From: Hysterium pulicare CBS 123377
Lineage: Eukaryota; Ascomycota; Dothideomycetes; Hysteriales; Hysteriaceae
Direction: 5' to 3'
Assembly (NCBI GenBank): GCA_000467715.1
Contig: AJFK01001076.1
Span: forward strand, 1 to 64,000
Length of the DNA stretch: 64,000 bases
Shown here: positions 1 through 13,086 of the stretch, piece after piece
How the letters are laid out: the number at the start of each line of letters is the position of its first letter
How positions within the stretch are numbered: position 1 is the first letter of the stretch
The notes under the pieces: generated by a model
What the model was told of the DNA's origin: nothing
What the model saw: only the letters and a program-made list of their open reading frames with translations
Database searches by the model: none
Position numbers and translations under genes: made by a program

Positions 1-170
1 TTAAGTTAGTTATTATATAGCTAATTAAAATATTATATATTTAGGCTTATAACCTATTAAAAGAGGTTATAAGTAATTACTTAATTTATCTATAAAGTAG
101 ATAGAGGCTACTTATATACTTAAAGCCCTCTAGATTAGTTAGCTACCAGCTACCTACTAGGTAACTTTCA
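1..170. repeat. AT-rich, RIP-like tract at window edge
   Basis: The stretch is built almost wholly of TA/AT-rich words (for example ATTATATAG and ATATTATATATTTAGG) with almost no CpG, unlike the balanced DNA that follows. This is what repeat-induced point mutation leaves in filamentous ascomycetes. No reading frame is visible. The repeat family cannot be named because the window starts inside it. Confidence 0.4.
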
Positions 171-682
171 ACATTCTTGGTTTTAGGAATACAATAATAT
201 TCCGGGGGTTGTTTCTTATGCTTGATATTCGGCCTCGTTACCGAATACAAGTTCGCTTACCGGTTTCAGACATGATGCTCTCACGCAGCAAGAACAGCCT
301 CAACATTCAAGTAGTGCTTGATGTCCCTCTTGGCGGCGGTAGACGGTGGCAGAAATGAGGGTTGCCTCCATTTTGAGGACTTTGGAAATATGTAACGGGC
401 GTCAATTAGGGCGAGGGAAGCCAAGCTCACGATGGGGTGATGGTGTGCTAAGGAGTTTAAAGAGGGCGATGGACGCTCAGCTTCATCTATCATTCTCAAG
501 CTTCTTCAATCTTCTCTTAGAGCCAGTCTCTTCTTTTTTAATCAACGCTCTTTTATTTCCATCGCAGCTGGGCTGTCATTCATTTTTCGCTGCACACATT
601 ACCCTCTTGCTCATTATCAAAAACATTTGCCTAAACGCATATTGTTTATTCAGCGCATAGCATACTATACTATACATTCACA
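171..682. other. Intergenic, no gene recognised
   Basis: Short open frames here have no recognisable product. The last part, ending in ATACTATACTATACATTCACA just before the next ATG, is probably the promoter and 5' UTR of the small secreted protein gene. Confidence 0.5.
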
Positions 683-1272
683 ATGCGTTTCTCTGCTGCC
701 TCAGTCCTTCTCTTCAGCCTCACGGCCTCGGTTCTAGCCGCCCCGGCAGTTCCAGCCCGCAAGCGCGCTGGTGTCTTGACCGCACAAGCCTACGCCGACT
801 TCCAGATCTCAGATGGAGTAGCTGGAAATGCATTGGCTGAAGCCCAAGCAAAATTCCCCGTATGTATCACACTATGACAGTTCACTCGTTCCGATGCAAA
901 ACGGCGTTAAAATCCACTCCACCGCATGCTAACTCTCCCTAGATCGATCTAAATGACCTTGCAAACGTCGATCCTGCCGACGCGAAAATCATTTCCGACG
1001 AGCGTACAGTGGCTGAAAATGCCGAAACCGATGCTTTCAATGGTGCCATTGATGCCGCCTCCGGAGCCGCCGCCACCGCCCTTCAGAATGGGAAGATCAA
1101 GAACAAGGTGTTGAAATTGTTCTTAGAGGTTACGGGCTTGCAGATCCAACAGGCACAAGGAAAAGATGTCCAGTCTAAGATCGACCAAGAGCAGACAAAG
1201 CTGAATAACAACATTGCCTTGGACAAGAAGGCGGCTGGACAGGCAAGCCAGAGTGTGCAATTTGACGGTTAG
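683..1272 (+). CDS. Small secreted protein, 168 aa
   Basis: There are two exons (683-859 and 943-1272), joined in phase 0 over an 83-base intron with a GTATGT donor and CCTAG acceptor. Residues 1-20 form a signal peptide (MRFSAASVLL, then hydrophobic, then VLAAP). A dibasic site RKR at 26-28 resembles a Kex2 processing site. The mature part is Ala/Asn/Gln/Lys-rich with no cysteine in its conserved-looking half. It carries a helical, alanine-rich stretch (around AASGAAATALQNGKIKNKVLKL) and ends in an amphipathic segment. It resembles small secreted proteins of unknown function widespread in filamentous ascomycetes. Role not known; an extracellular or cell-wall location is inferred from the signal peptide. 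Confidence 0.8.
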
Positions 1273-1645
1273 ATACCGTGGATTCCATATACACATTGAT
1301 GGTGGTGGTTGGTGGTGGAGGATGAATGGAAAGGTGCCCTGTTATTGAAAACATATATGTATATACTTCTATGCAATGCCACCAGAAACACAGTTTTCGG
1401 ATTGAAGGTGGTTAAGTGAATTGATTGAGAAACTTCGTTGGGATCACCAATATGGAGAACATTAGTGGCGTTTGAAGCGTAAGAGCCGTTGGTTTGAGAG
1501 GCAAAAGAAATCATTGAAGCCTAGTCTACTATGATGAACTAGCTCCTAATACATACACCCATTATGTGTGTGGCCACCTTCGCCTGCAAGAGCATAGCAT
1601 CGTATCGCATCTTTTCCCATCCATCGTATCTCTGTCGCAATCCGT
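1273..1645. other. Intergenic between convergent genes
   Basis: This holds the 3' flanks of the secreted-protein gene and the ubiquitin-eL40 gene, which converge here. No coding frame with recognisable content was seen. Confidence 0.5.
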
Positions 1646-2321
<676 letters not shown>

Positions 2322-2595
2322 GTTGGCGGTTCTTCGAGAATTGAGTCAGTCAGAATCTTGAAGCGACGATGTCGTGAGGCGTTGAAGTTAAAATCCGAGT
2401 GTGTGCACGGGCCATGTTTGCTCGCTAAGCTTTCCTCACAGTTGATGCACGTGACCCATTAACTCCTTGTAGGGTTCCACTTTCATGATAACTGACCAGT
2501 AGGAGCAAACTAGAAGTAAGCAAATGGTTCACTCAAGGGAGCTCTCAGGGTGAAGAGATTGATTTGATGCCTTTCCCAAAGCTCAAACTGTCTGC

Positions 2596-4626
2596 TCATT
2601 GCCCAACAACCTTTCTACTTTGCTTGCGCTGCATCTCGCTCCATGCCTCTAGCCTTCTCTCTACAAGAAACACAGCCCTAGTAAGCATCTTTAATGACAG
2701 CCCAGAAGTCCTTGCTGCTTCCTCATAAAACAGTTTTACCTGATGAGGCAGATCTTCTATATGTCGATATCGCTTATACCCACTTCCGGGCCTCGCAACA
2801 TCCATATTCTCTTTCTCATCTCCAAAAACCCTCCTTGACTTCATGCTACCATGCACAGTCCGAACTCTCTCTATCCGGGCTTTCGATATCGCAGCCTTTT
2901 CAAATGCAGGGTTATCTGAAGGCTGTTCTCTGGCCTTTGGATGCGGATCTATTGGAAATTCATTGAATAGAGCTCGGCGAAAGTCACTGTCCTTATCTTG
3001 CTCTCTAATTGTGTCATCTATCCAAGTACCTTGATACCAGTCCAGATACCGATCTAGCTTATTGGAGGACATTGTGAAAACATCGCTCTCTCGTAGGTTC
3101 ATGAAATCTTCCTGCTTCCAAGGCTCCTTGGAAGACTTTTCAAAGGTACGCAGCGAACTACACCATATGTCCCAATCAATGATGGCTGCACCTGGTTCCA
3201 TTGCCGTCTTTGGGTTTCTACGCAGGCCATCAAAAGGATACATAAGCTTGGCTGAGACAACGACAACAGCTATAAGCTGTGCCTCTGGAATTTCTCTCAG
3301 ACTCAGTCTCTTTTTGCTGGCAAGATCTGGAGGCAGTGTAAAGGTGTACCCAAGTAATTGTGCCAAATTGGTGGCCGCGGCATATACTTCTAATGGGAGG
3401 GCCAGATCTTTCAAGAAGCGGAACAAGATCAAGGGCCGATTGAGCGGTGGGAAGGAAACACCGTGATCTCTTTGGTATGCAGTAGTAAGATCGATGATCG
3501 CCGTATGAAGTCGCTTGTGGTCGAGTTTACCATCTGGGTCTAGCGATGCATGATAGTGAGCCGGCAATCGTTCCTTCATTGGCAACGGGATGCATTTAAT
3601 CGCTCTCGAATACACTATGGTGTCATTGACAACCCACTCGTAGAGATCTCCTGGAGTGATAGGCAGCCGTAACGTAATTAGGGCTAGGTAGCATAATGCA
3701 AGCGTATCGATGAGCTTCGGGGTGTCCCTTGCCCTCCTGCCACGTCTGGCTGTCGCAGAGGCTTCGTCTTCCGACTCTGACTCGTCTTCTGAAGTCGTGC
3801 TGAACATTTGCGACTGACTTTCGTCCCCACTGGCACCGCCCACTCGATCTTGTAAATTTGCAATGCGTAGCGCCCATAGGTCGAAAACCACAGCCTGATT
3901 TGACGGAGGATCAGTATTGGTCCTTCACCATGCAGCGCATATTAAGCAGTTGTGCATACCTCAAGTTCAGACGGTAAACCTTTGGAGTGAATAAGGAACC
4001 ATATTAGGTAACGGAGGATAAGTTGGTAGCATTTCAAGTACAAATCAAATGCTTGTTGACCCTTAAAATCTGTTGAGCCCAGTTAGCTAGGTGAGGCTGG
4101 ATGCAACCATCTAAGGATGATTCGACATGAGGGCAAAGAGGCAAATCAAGGTCCAAACACGCTACCACAAAAGGTAGCATTCGATTCTTCGGCTCTAATT
4201 TTGAATGGGGAGCCTAATAGTAAGGGGTGGAAATGTATATATCAAGGTGCTTCTTAAATGACTGCATTAACGTTTTCATGAATAGTCGCAGAATATGCCC
4301 TAGTATTGAAAAATCATGGTGGAAAGCCAGAATGGGAAATCGAGGATACTTACATTGATACACCTTTTCCGCCTCTCCGTTTGGCTTTTTCCGCTGCCGC
4401 TTAAGGTATGGATTAAAGTCATCGTCGTCCTGACCAGTAACTAGAACGTTCTATTTCTATCAGCTTCGGCTTGCGATAATGACTGCAACTGCGTTGACAT
4501 CGTTCAACTCACCCCCCTCCGGTGACCGTGCTGGCAGTACTGATACCCATCTTCTTCTTCAGAGTAGAACTGTGAATTACAATTTTCGATACCACACACA
4601 GGTCCTTTTGTCCACTCCGATGCCAT
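2596..4626 (-). CDS. RRN7: RNA polymerase I initiation factor Rrn7 (TAF1B-like)
   Basis: Four exons (4626-4513, 4450-4354, 4069-3960, 3894-2596) give about 539 residues. The N-terminus is a zinc ribbon (C11, C16, C31, H33/H35; motif PVCGIENC then YQYCQHGH), the hallmark of the Rrn7/TAF1B/TFIIB family. A B-box-like cyclin region follows (around QQAFDLYLKCYQLILRYLIW and VVFDLWALRI). Residues 170 onward form the second cyclin-like part and C-terminal region. Rrn7 is a core-factor subunit that recruits Pol I to rDNA promoters in the nucleolus. The ATG at 4626 was chosen because it immediately precedes the zinc ribbon. An acidic serine-rich insert (SEDESESEDEAS) separates the cyclin folds. The intron between exons 2 and 3 is long (284 bases) for this window. 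Confidence 0.9.
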
Positions 4627-5143
4627 AATGAACCTTCACGATCGACTTCAGCGTTGTGGTTTGCTTTACCATTGTTCAGGTCCCACTGAGAATTATGTAG
4701 AAGGCCAGGAATTGGAGGACAAAGCTTTACAGTACTTAAGTAAGGCTAAAATTTAACGAACCGAGGATCGCCGCTATGTTAGCATCCGCTATTCACACAT
4801 GCTCAAAAATATTCGTCAGGAAGAACATGCACACGATCTACCTTCGTATCGGCAAAGCACAAGATTTTATTGGTCATTTCCATCAGGCTTTGTGTATAAT
4901 CTTTACCTAGAAGGGGATTATCCGTGACTAAGTATCCCCGAGAGTATGAACGCGGTAATGCAAGAACCCAATCCATTCTGGGGAACCACAAACGTTGGGT
5001 TGCTTGTGGATGATAGCGCAGGAAAATCCCAAAATACTGCACAAGCAATAGATCTACACTGCACAATGTAGAAGCATTGGACTTTTCATTATCGGGCCCC
5101 GCCAACCACCGAACTCCCTTCTACAAGTTTAACGTAAAGTCAT
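4627..5143. other. Intergenic between RRN7 and eIF5A
   Basis: This is the upstream region of RRN7 and the 3' flank of eIF5A. A 100-codon open frame on the minus strand (4803-5105) lacks an early ATG and recognisable content, so it was not called. Confidence 0.5.
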
Positions 5144-5855
5144 TTATCCCTTAGGAGCCTCCTTGGCATCAATAGCAGCTTCCTCGCCCATAGCAGTGAG
5201 AACAATAACGTCTGAACAAGCGTCAGTGAGGCCAGTCAAGAGTATATCCGGATTCTAGACTCACTAGTATCCTTGCCATCCTCAGTGAAGAGCTTGCTGA
5301 TTTTGTCGCCAACCTCTCCGTCAGGGAGCTTAACGTCGTCCTTAGTGGATCCATCATCGGACATGAGTGAAAGGAATCCATCATCGGTAACGTCGAGCTG
5401 AGAATATGTGTTAAGTGGTGGTCGGTAGGCCGGTGTTGTGAAAACTCACCAACTGGTATTCCTGGCGGCGGACGTTGGGGACATCCATGTTGTGGGTGGA
5501 AGGGCACAAGTCTTCCATCTTCTTGCTGGTGAAGATGTCGATGGCGACCAAGTGGACCTTGGCGTGCCCGTGTTTGCCCGTCTTGGAGGTGGACATTTCA
5601 ACGATCTTGCAGGGACGGTTCTTGATGACGACGAAACCGTTCTTCCTCAAAGCAGAACACTGCATGGGATAGGTGGTGGAGGCACCGGCATCGGCGCTCT
5701 CGAAGGTGTGCTCATGCTGGAACCGGCGGGATCAGCAACATGTCCAAGTCGAGAGTGATGAATTGATGCCTTGTCGCAATTTCGCAACGGCAATCGATAA
5801 AGGTGGGGCAAAAATGAAAAGGCTGGAGGGAACGTACCTGCGCGTCGTCGGCCAT
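5144..5855 (-). CDS. HYP2: Translation factor eIF5A (hypusine-containing)
   Basis: Four exons (5855-5838, 5716-5450, 5397-5265, 5211-5144) give 161 residues. The hypusination loop [12 protein letters not shown] is intact and the modified lysine is K54. The protein has the N-terminal SH3-like domain and the C-terminal OB fold (starting [12 protein letters not shown]). eIF5A relieves ribosome stalling, notably at proline runs, and helps termination. Its activity needs deoxyhypusine synthase and hydroxylase. Exon 1 encodes only MADDAQ. The gene is divergent from VPS52, with 335 bases between the start codons. Confidence 0.97.
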
Positions 5856-6190
5856 GGTGAATAATGAGCGTACAAGCGATGAGTGGTGGGGAAGAGGCCG
5901 AAGGCTAGTTGTGGAACAATTTGAAGAAAAGGGAGTTGGGTGAGGCCTCGAAGAGTGACTCGAGGAGGGTGGGGAAGAATTTACCACAGCAGATTTCGAT
6001 GGAGAGGCGGGCCGGCGCTAGGCCTTGGAGAAACTTATTTCCGCTTTGCTCATGTGAAAGGTGAACGGCGACCAAGGTAGGGCCAAACACTACTTGACAT
6101 TCACCTCTTGCTGTCGATCGACCTCCGGTAGCCCCCGACCGAAGATAAAAGGTGCAGCATGAGAAGGTAGTCTTGGACCTGTCTGGCACC
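5856..6190. promoter_or_regulatory. Divergent promoter region eIF5A / VPS52
   Basis: The 335 bases between two outward-facing start codons must hold both promoters and 5' UTRs. No TATA box or named factor site was recognised. Confidence 0.6.
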
Positions 6191-8390
6191 ATGTGGCTAG
6201 ACCGTTTCTCAGCACACTCCACTCCTGGTGCAACCCCCCCTCAAAGCCGTCACCGTTCACCTGCTCCTCGAAGACCAAACCCTCCTTCTGGCCCGGGGCT
6301 CCTTCCACCAAGGCCCGGGATCAATCCGCGATCATCCTCGTTATCTCTAGTATCGCCTGCATCCTCTACAACTAGTCTACCGACTACCTCGCGACTACCC
6401 AATGGCTCAGGGCGTAGACGCCAGGGTAATGGCGCGCCTCCTGCCCATGTTCCCGATCCTTTGCAAGTATTAGAGACTATACTAGGTGGTGGCCCTCGCA
6501 AGCCGGTGTCAAGGAAGGGTGACGCATCGAATCAGCCGGGTCTGGAGAGGCCTGAAAAAGTCGAGGAGGACATCGATTTTGGAAGCTTAAGCTTGCAAGC
6601 TTTCGCTAAGGAGGACACGCTGCATTTTCAGCAGTCCTCTCCTGTACATACTTATAGTGCACAGTCAGTTGAAGAATGTATGTTCAGTCTCGACCCGCGC
6701 CCATGGCTACTTTGCTCATGAGAATGTGCAGATGACAAAGAAAAAGACAAGTTCGAAGATCTTCATCGTTCAATTCTGGTACTGAGTTCCCCTTTGTTCA
6801 CACTTCGGTGAACTAAAAATAACTTTTGAATATCAGGGCTGCGATGAAGTCCTGAAATCTGTCGAAACGTACCTAACAAATTTCCAATCCGACCTTGGTG
6901 CAGTTTCCGCTGAGATCGAAACCCTCCAAAATCGCTCAGTCGGCCTGAACAGAAAGCTAGAGAACCGAAAAGTAGTCGAAAAGGTCCTTGGTCCTGCGGT
7001 AGAGGATATTAGCATATCGCCGGCCGTCGTGAAGAAGATCGCTGAAGGTCCAATCGATGACGGATTCGTGAGGGCGTTGGCAGACTTGGAGAAGCGCTCC
7101 AAGAACATCAGTTCAAGGACGAAGGAGCAGCACGATGTGAAAGCATTGCAAGACATCAAGCCAATTTTAGAGGACCTGACCAACAAGGTAGGTACCTCCT
7201 AACTCTAGTTTACTAAGTTTAGTAGACTGACTTTATAGGCTCTTGAGCGCATACGAGATTACATAGTCGCCCAGATCAAAGCCATTCGATCACCCAATAT
7301 CAACGCGCAGATAATCCAACAACAGGCGTTTGTAAGATGTAAAGATTTATACACTTTTTTAGCAAAACACCAACCACAGTTGGCTGAAGAGATAAGTCAG
7401 GCGTACATTAATACCATGCGCTGGTATTATTTAAATCACTTTACGCGGTACCGGACAGCCTTAGAGAAACTGAAATTACATGCTCTGGATAACCACGATG
7501 TCTTGGGCCAAGACGCAAATGCTAAGCGTGGTGGAGCTCTACTCAGCAATGCACGCGGGGCCCCTGCCACGTACGATGCCTTTTCTTTAGGCCGGCGAAT
7601 AGATACGCTCAAGACCTCTGCGCCAAATGCATTGACCGCGTACTTGGCCGAAGAAGAGAAGGCCTCTCACTTCCTCGAAGTCCCATTCCGATCGTTCAAC
7701 CTCGCCTTAATCGATAATGCCTCTTTCGAATATACATTTTTGACAACGTACTTCAGTCCTGCTCAAAATTACCATGCAATCTCCCGCACGTTCTCATCTA
7801 TCTTCGAGCCTACCTTAGCACTTGGTCAGGCTTTGACGAAGCAGCTCACCGAAAACACAACTGATACTTTAGGCATTCTCCTTTGTGTGCGTCTGAATCA
7901 ACATTTTGCCTTCGAACTACAACGTCGTAAAGTGCCGGCTGTTGAAGGCTACGTTAATGCGACAAATATGCTCCTCTGGCCACGCTTCCAAAAAATCATG
8001 GATCAGCATTGCGAGTCTCTCAAAAAACTTGGCGCTTTATTACCAAACAGACCATCCGCATCTGCCTCCATTCTAGCCTCATCAGCACCCCAGTCCGCCG
8101 CTCCTCATCCCAACACGCAAAAATTTGCCCACCTACTCCAAGGCATTCTAACGTTAAGCTCTGAGGCTGGTGACGATGAGCCTGTTTCGAAGAGTCTGAC
8201 ACGGCTGGGGACCAATTTCGAGGCTTATCTGACGAAGCTGAGTAAAGGCATTGCGGATCAAAGAAAACGAGAAAGGTTCTTATGTAATAATTATAGTTTG
8301 GTGTGTACAATTTTAGCGGATGCAGAAGGGAGACTTGCGAAGGATACGAAGAAGCATTTTGAAGCATTAAAGGAGGCGTTTGATAATTGA
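6191..8390 (+). CDS. VPS52: Vacuolar sorting protein Vps52 (GARP subunit)
   Basis: Four exons (6191-6677, 6732-6778, 6837-7187, 7239-8390) give 678 residues. The N-terminus MWLDRFSAHSTPG and the proline/serine-rich leader that follows are typical of filamentous-fungal Vps52. The middle is coiled coil (around residues 170-300, CDEVLKSVETYL onward). The C-terminal part matches the Vps52/Sac2 core (YYLNHFTRYRTALEKL). Vps52 is part of the GARP tethering complex with Vps51, Vps53 and Vps54, which receives endosome-derived vesicles at the trans-Golgi. The second exon is only 47 bases. No anomaly was seen. Confidence 0.93.
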
Positions 8391-9111
8391 AAGCATCCTT
8401 GCATAGAGTTCCCTTGATGGCAGTTATTTCTGTAGAGAAGTTTTGGTCGGGCAATTGGGGCTTCACTTGGCTAATACCGAGCATCCTAGCCTTGTACCAT
8501 ATGCTATTCAGCGCTTGTTTAGGAGACTTGCAATTTTCTCTTTGCCATGTATTCTTGATCCGACTTCTTGAGCCTGAGATTCTCTCATAGAAATTGGCGT
8601 TCTCGCTGCGCCTTCTAGCAGGCAGACTTTAGAACCAGGTACGAGCTCAAAAATCTTCAAATTTGATAGTTTTGGCTGATTTCTTCGCGCCTTGTTTCTC
8701 TTTTCGCCGTGTTTTCACCTTGACCGTACCTAGGTAGCGAGGGCTGATCGCTCGCTAATCTTGCAACATTGTTGTCAGCAAGGTCTTACTATTCATCTGA
8801 TCTATCAGCTTACATTCTCCTAACTGTTGCTGCTAACCGTCGTGTTTCCTGTTCAGAAGTAGCTTTTGAGCCTCAACATTTGGCGCGAATGATCTTCAAC
8901 CCCTGAAGTATGATACCCGGCTCTCATGACGGCTCCTATGTTGCCATAATACTCGATCTCTCCATATAAACGATGAACTCCCCCTCCGGCCCGAACACAA
9001 CACTAATCCACTGAATCCTCTCCGACCTCTCCGCTCCGCCTTCTGCTGGTGTTAATATCTTCTGGATATCAAGTCTTTTAGGCTGTAATAGTATGCACGC
9101 ATTGGGGCAGT
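8391..9111. other. Intergenic between convergent VPS52 and MYH1
   Basis: About 720 bases of 3' flanking sequence between convergent genes. The open frames inside have no recognisable product. Confidence 0.5.
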
Positions 9112-10997
9112 TCAGTCACACTGCTTCTTTGCCAGATCCCAACATCTCCTCATACCTGTCGATAGTGTTTCGTTCTCCATTGTGTCGCGATCGACCCACT
9201 TGCGCTTGGGCGACGAAGCTTCTCGAACTACTTGCTCCTTGCACGCCTTTCCCAAGGAGATTAAGAAACAATGGACGTGCATGGTTAATCTCAGATGAGT
9301 AAAGACGTGCGTAAGGGATTCGATTTCAGCTTCATGTCGAAAAGCACTTGGATTTAGACCTCCCAGATTCAATTCAGAGAATATCGCTTTGGCGGCTCGT
9401 TTGCGGGACGAAGCGGTTGAATCATTCGTAGGAGGAAGCGTGATCAATGGAAATTGCCAGAGGGATGCGAGTAAACCTTTGAGGGGGTATACCAATCAGC
9501 TTTCAAGTTTAAGAGACAGGATATCGAAAGCACATGTGTTCTACTAACCTTTGGCGGGTCTCTGCTCGATTAGCCATTGACTTGAGCTACGGCTGTCTTC
9601 ATCCTGGGATTGGATGATACACACAATGCATTCTTCCTCTCCCGGCTTCTTCTTTGGGGCCTTTTTGGGAAATAGGGAGCAGTAAGTGACGATAGAACTC
9701 ATATCGTTCGGATTTGAAGCAAATTTCCTCTTGCTTGGTCTAGACAGGGCATTATCCGGTTCTATCGTTGGATCATATGGATCATCCTTTAAACTATCCT
9801 GCGAAGTGGCGGTAGGGAAGTAACGGGAAATTTCATTTGTATGTTTGCCCTGGGCCGTTCGCTGCTTTTTGGAGGGCTTTTTTGAATTTCCATCCATGCC
9901 GTTTTCATGTGCAGTCTCCATTACCTCGGTCTCCAGTGGAACACAATATGAGCATGATTCTTCAATATCAGGCACAAGGTGTTCTGGTTTTCTCTTCTCG
10001 AACAGAACCCGTCCTTCCGTGTGAGCCATACAAGTCTTGCGGATGGGACATTCTTCGCATTTAGGTCGAGGTGTGCAAATCGTTGAACCAAGCTCCATAA
10101 GAGCCTGGTTCCATCTCCCAGGAACATTACTACTCTCATGTTCAGAATGGCCTGCTGCATGTTGAACAAGCTCGTCAGCCACACGCCATAAGAAGTCTGA
10201 TGCTTTTCTCTCTTTGACGTCCGCATATAAGCCCAACTGCCTACTTAGAACGCGAGCCACATTGCCATCAAGTAAAGAAGCGGCTTTTCCGAATGCGATG
10301 CTTGAGATAGCACCAGCGGTGTACCTGCCTATACCAGGTATGTTCTGGAGTTCCGCGATTGTCGCGGGGATTTGACCTGGCGTGTCAGAATCGGAGACAA
10401 TTCTTTGTGCACCCTGATGTAGGCGTGTGGCACGTGAGTAATATCCAAGCCCTTTCCAGACAGAAAGAACATCATCCGTGTTCGCTTGTGCTAGATCTTT
10501 GACGGTCGGCCATTTTGCAATCCACTTTTTGAAGTAGGGAATAACAACGGAGACTCGGGTTTGTTGTAGCACTAAAAGAAAATAGCGGGTAAGCAAATTT
10601 GGAACAGATTGAGAAAGCCAATTCGAAGTATGTAAACAGTTTGTGCCAAGGAAGCCTTACTAATCTCGCTGACCCAAACCTCATATGCCCTCTTCACGAG
10701 AGCGTCTTGGAAATCTGCCTGTGTGCCATTGAACGATTTAGGGTCGATCCACTTCATTCGCCATGGCATGGATCTGACTTCCGATATTGAATCAAACCAA
10801 GAAAGCAGTGCCAAAGACGTCTCAGAGTCCGTTAAAAGTAACGGTCGATGGTATGATTCGCGGTGAAAGCGCAAAGGAGGAATTGCTGGTCCGTCGAATT
10901 CAGGATTTTGAATGAAAGCAGCATCAATCTTAGGTCCTGTTTGTTCCTTTGTATGATGGCCTCGTGCAGGCTTTTTCACTTTTAAACGCGTAGGCAT
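9112..10997 (-). CDS. MYH1: A/G-specific adenine DNA glycosylase (MutY/MUTYH)
   Basis: Three exons (10997-10661, 10571-9549, 9476-9112) give 574 residues. The enzyme removes adenine mispaired with 8-oxoguanine. The first intron splits the VSEIMLQQT motif, whose E111 is the expected catalytic glutamate. The helix-hairpin-helix IPGIGRYTAGAI lies near residue 190, with catalytic Asp D214 in LDGNV. The iron-sulfur ligands are C278, C284, C287 and C293. The first spacing is x5 rather than the x6 usual in MutY/MUTYH. A lysine-rich linker (around KKPSKKQRTA) precedes a C-terminal NUDIX-like recognition domain (VTYCSLFPKKAP to LLASLWQFP and beyond). A nuclear role in base excision repair is inferred from the family. 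Confidence 0.93.
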
Positions 10998-11208
10998 AAT
11001 GTTTTGGATAAATATTGATGATGAGAAGGAGACACTGCAGAGGGACGCGATCTCGGGTGGAGCAATCTCGCGCCCTCACGTGTATGTACATGCACACTAG
11101 CCAAATCTGGGTAACCTCCAATATCACATTATTTGAATTCCTTCAAGTGAAGTCACACTCTATTTGGATGAAAGCTATGCCATCCTTTGCAGGAAGTGCA
11201 ACGTCTCT

Positions 11209-12166
11209 CTAACTACAACCTACAGAGTCTTGAAGCGCCGCTGACTTAGTCTCGATTCGATTAAGAGAAGACCATTCATCTACTAGCAAGTATTGTGGAA
11301 GATACAAGCTTTTATAATATCTCTCGCCGATTCTTCCGCCCGGAATGTCCTTAACCTTGCTCGACTCCATTGAGTCCATGGCATTTATTGCCCAAAGCAT
11401 CTCCTTGTCGCTACGATAGAAGTCTCTGAGTCGAGCCCGACGAACCGTTTTGCGGAAATTCTTCTCTGATGCTGTCCAAACCTTTGCGGACCACGCAAGA
11501 TGATCTGCTTCGGTTATCTCACCGGCATCTACTTTGCACTGACTTTGTGCAAGCTGCCATTTCCAACCTCCGTGCTACACAAATTAGACAAGCCCCGTGG
11601 CCGCTGATCCTGCGAAGGGAAGAACCTACCCATGTCTCTAGCAAAACACGCAGACGTTCCTCCTCGCAGAAGAAAGCCTGAAGCATACCTCTCCAATCAA
11701 AAGATATCTCCCGCTCTTCGATGTGGAGCTCCAACTTAGGCAGCGCTGTATCGTTTACGAACTTTCCCATTTGAATAGTATAGTTTGGACATTCCGGCTT
11801 GCTCTCTTTAACGCGAGCTTGCCATTGTGCAATCGTAGTTCTCATGAGCTCTTTGGACCCAAATTCACCTGTATTCCTTGTATCTCCGAAGTATGCGAGC
11901 GTTCTGTCTTTTGAGAATCGATGAAACGCCGTGGGGACTTCCGGCCTTCGAACTTTTCCGCCGAGGTTATACTTCTCAAGATTGAAGTCGATCAAAGTGT
12001 TGCGAAGGTGAAATTCGGCGAAGACCTGTTCTACACAAGCCTGAAAAGCAGATGATACCCTCCGGCATGTCGTCCATAGGTGGTTGAGATCGAGGTGATA
12101 CGAGAGTATCCTAATCCAAATTTCTGGCGGAAGTGAAGGACAGTGTACGGCGTCCGTTGGAGACAT
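11209..12166 (-). CDS. F-box-like protein, about 300 aa
   Basis: Two exons (12166-11630 and 11574-11209) join in phase 0 over a 55-base intron. The N-terminus reads SLPPEIWIRILSYHLDLNHLW then CRRVSSAF, the pattern of a fungal F-box or F-box-like domain. The rest is unrecognised; it ends DSVGCS. F-box proteins usually tether substrates to an SCF ubiquitin ligase through Skp1, but the substrate here is unknown. The ATG at 12166 is the first in frame. The frame is open further upstream but only with a TTG, so the start could be revised if an upstream exon exists. The product is rich in charged residues with no membrane segment. Confidence 0.75.
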
Positions 12167-13086
12167 TGCGGGGACAAGAGAAGACTCTCGGCGGTCTGTG
12201 ATGTTTGTAGGTGGTAGCAAAGTCGCGTCATATTCGGAGGCAGCAAAGCATGATTCAGCATTCTGTTCACGTGCCTCTTCACTTGACTCGCGCTGATTTA
12301 GAAAATTATCGGTAAAGAACCTTCAATACATGAATCACCAGAATTCTGCCCTCACTTACCAGTCAGATTTTACTCTAAAGCTATCTGGCTTGTCTTTCTA
12401 TTTGTACATATGCAGCGAGATTCTACTTAGCCCCATATTCTAGTCATAACGATCACGATTGTTGTTATTATTCGTTGTGTTTCGGACTTCTATAACTATG
12501 CAGGTCTGGATAGTTTTTGTTCCGGAAACTACCTTGGACTAACCTTAAGGATGGCAATTTGCTTTAACGCCTTGTTAAACCGGCTGTCAGTAAAGTAGTC
12601 GGCAGGCGCAGACCCATTCTCCGAACCGACGAATTACGGCACTCCTTGTGGATGCCGAGAGCATTTTTGTTTTCACTTCTATAGAGGTACTCTCCTAGGT
12701 ACGCAGATCAGCTTATGGACTTACATAGTGCTTCTGCGGCATAGTATACTGATTCGGCTTGCGGTCGCAACATGGTCGTATCCGTTCATTCATTTATCAT
12801 CTTTCTACAGCTGAATACGAGCCGGGACACGTTACGGAGCCCATCATGGCCAGCTTTATAAAAAACAGCTCACAGTGTCCTTGTATCTCAAAGGTTTCAT
12901 TTCCACTAGTCATAATATACCTGGTCTCAATTGCATTATTGTTCGTTTCCATTTTTGCATCCTAAACTTTCTTCTTCTACGACTATTAAAAACCACCAAG
13001 CCTTACCACACGACATAAATATTTTGTCCTTTTTCTTGGTCCTTTCGATAAAAGATACTTCAAAGATCACAACCGTTATAGATTCG
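12167..13086. promoter_or_regulatory. Intergenic; TATA box at 12857-12864
   Basis: No confident gene was found. A strong TATA-like word (TATAAAAA, 12857-12864) is followed by pyrimidine-rich DNA and then ATGGCTTACCG at 13087. This resembles a promoter and 5' UTR for the small spliced frame listed next. Confidence 0.4.

Noticed and set aside
4803-5105. 100-codon minus-strand open frame between RRN7 and eIF5A
   Set aside because: It begins with TTG, its first ATG is well inside, and no domain or protein-like pattern is visible.
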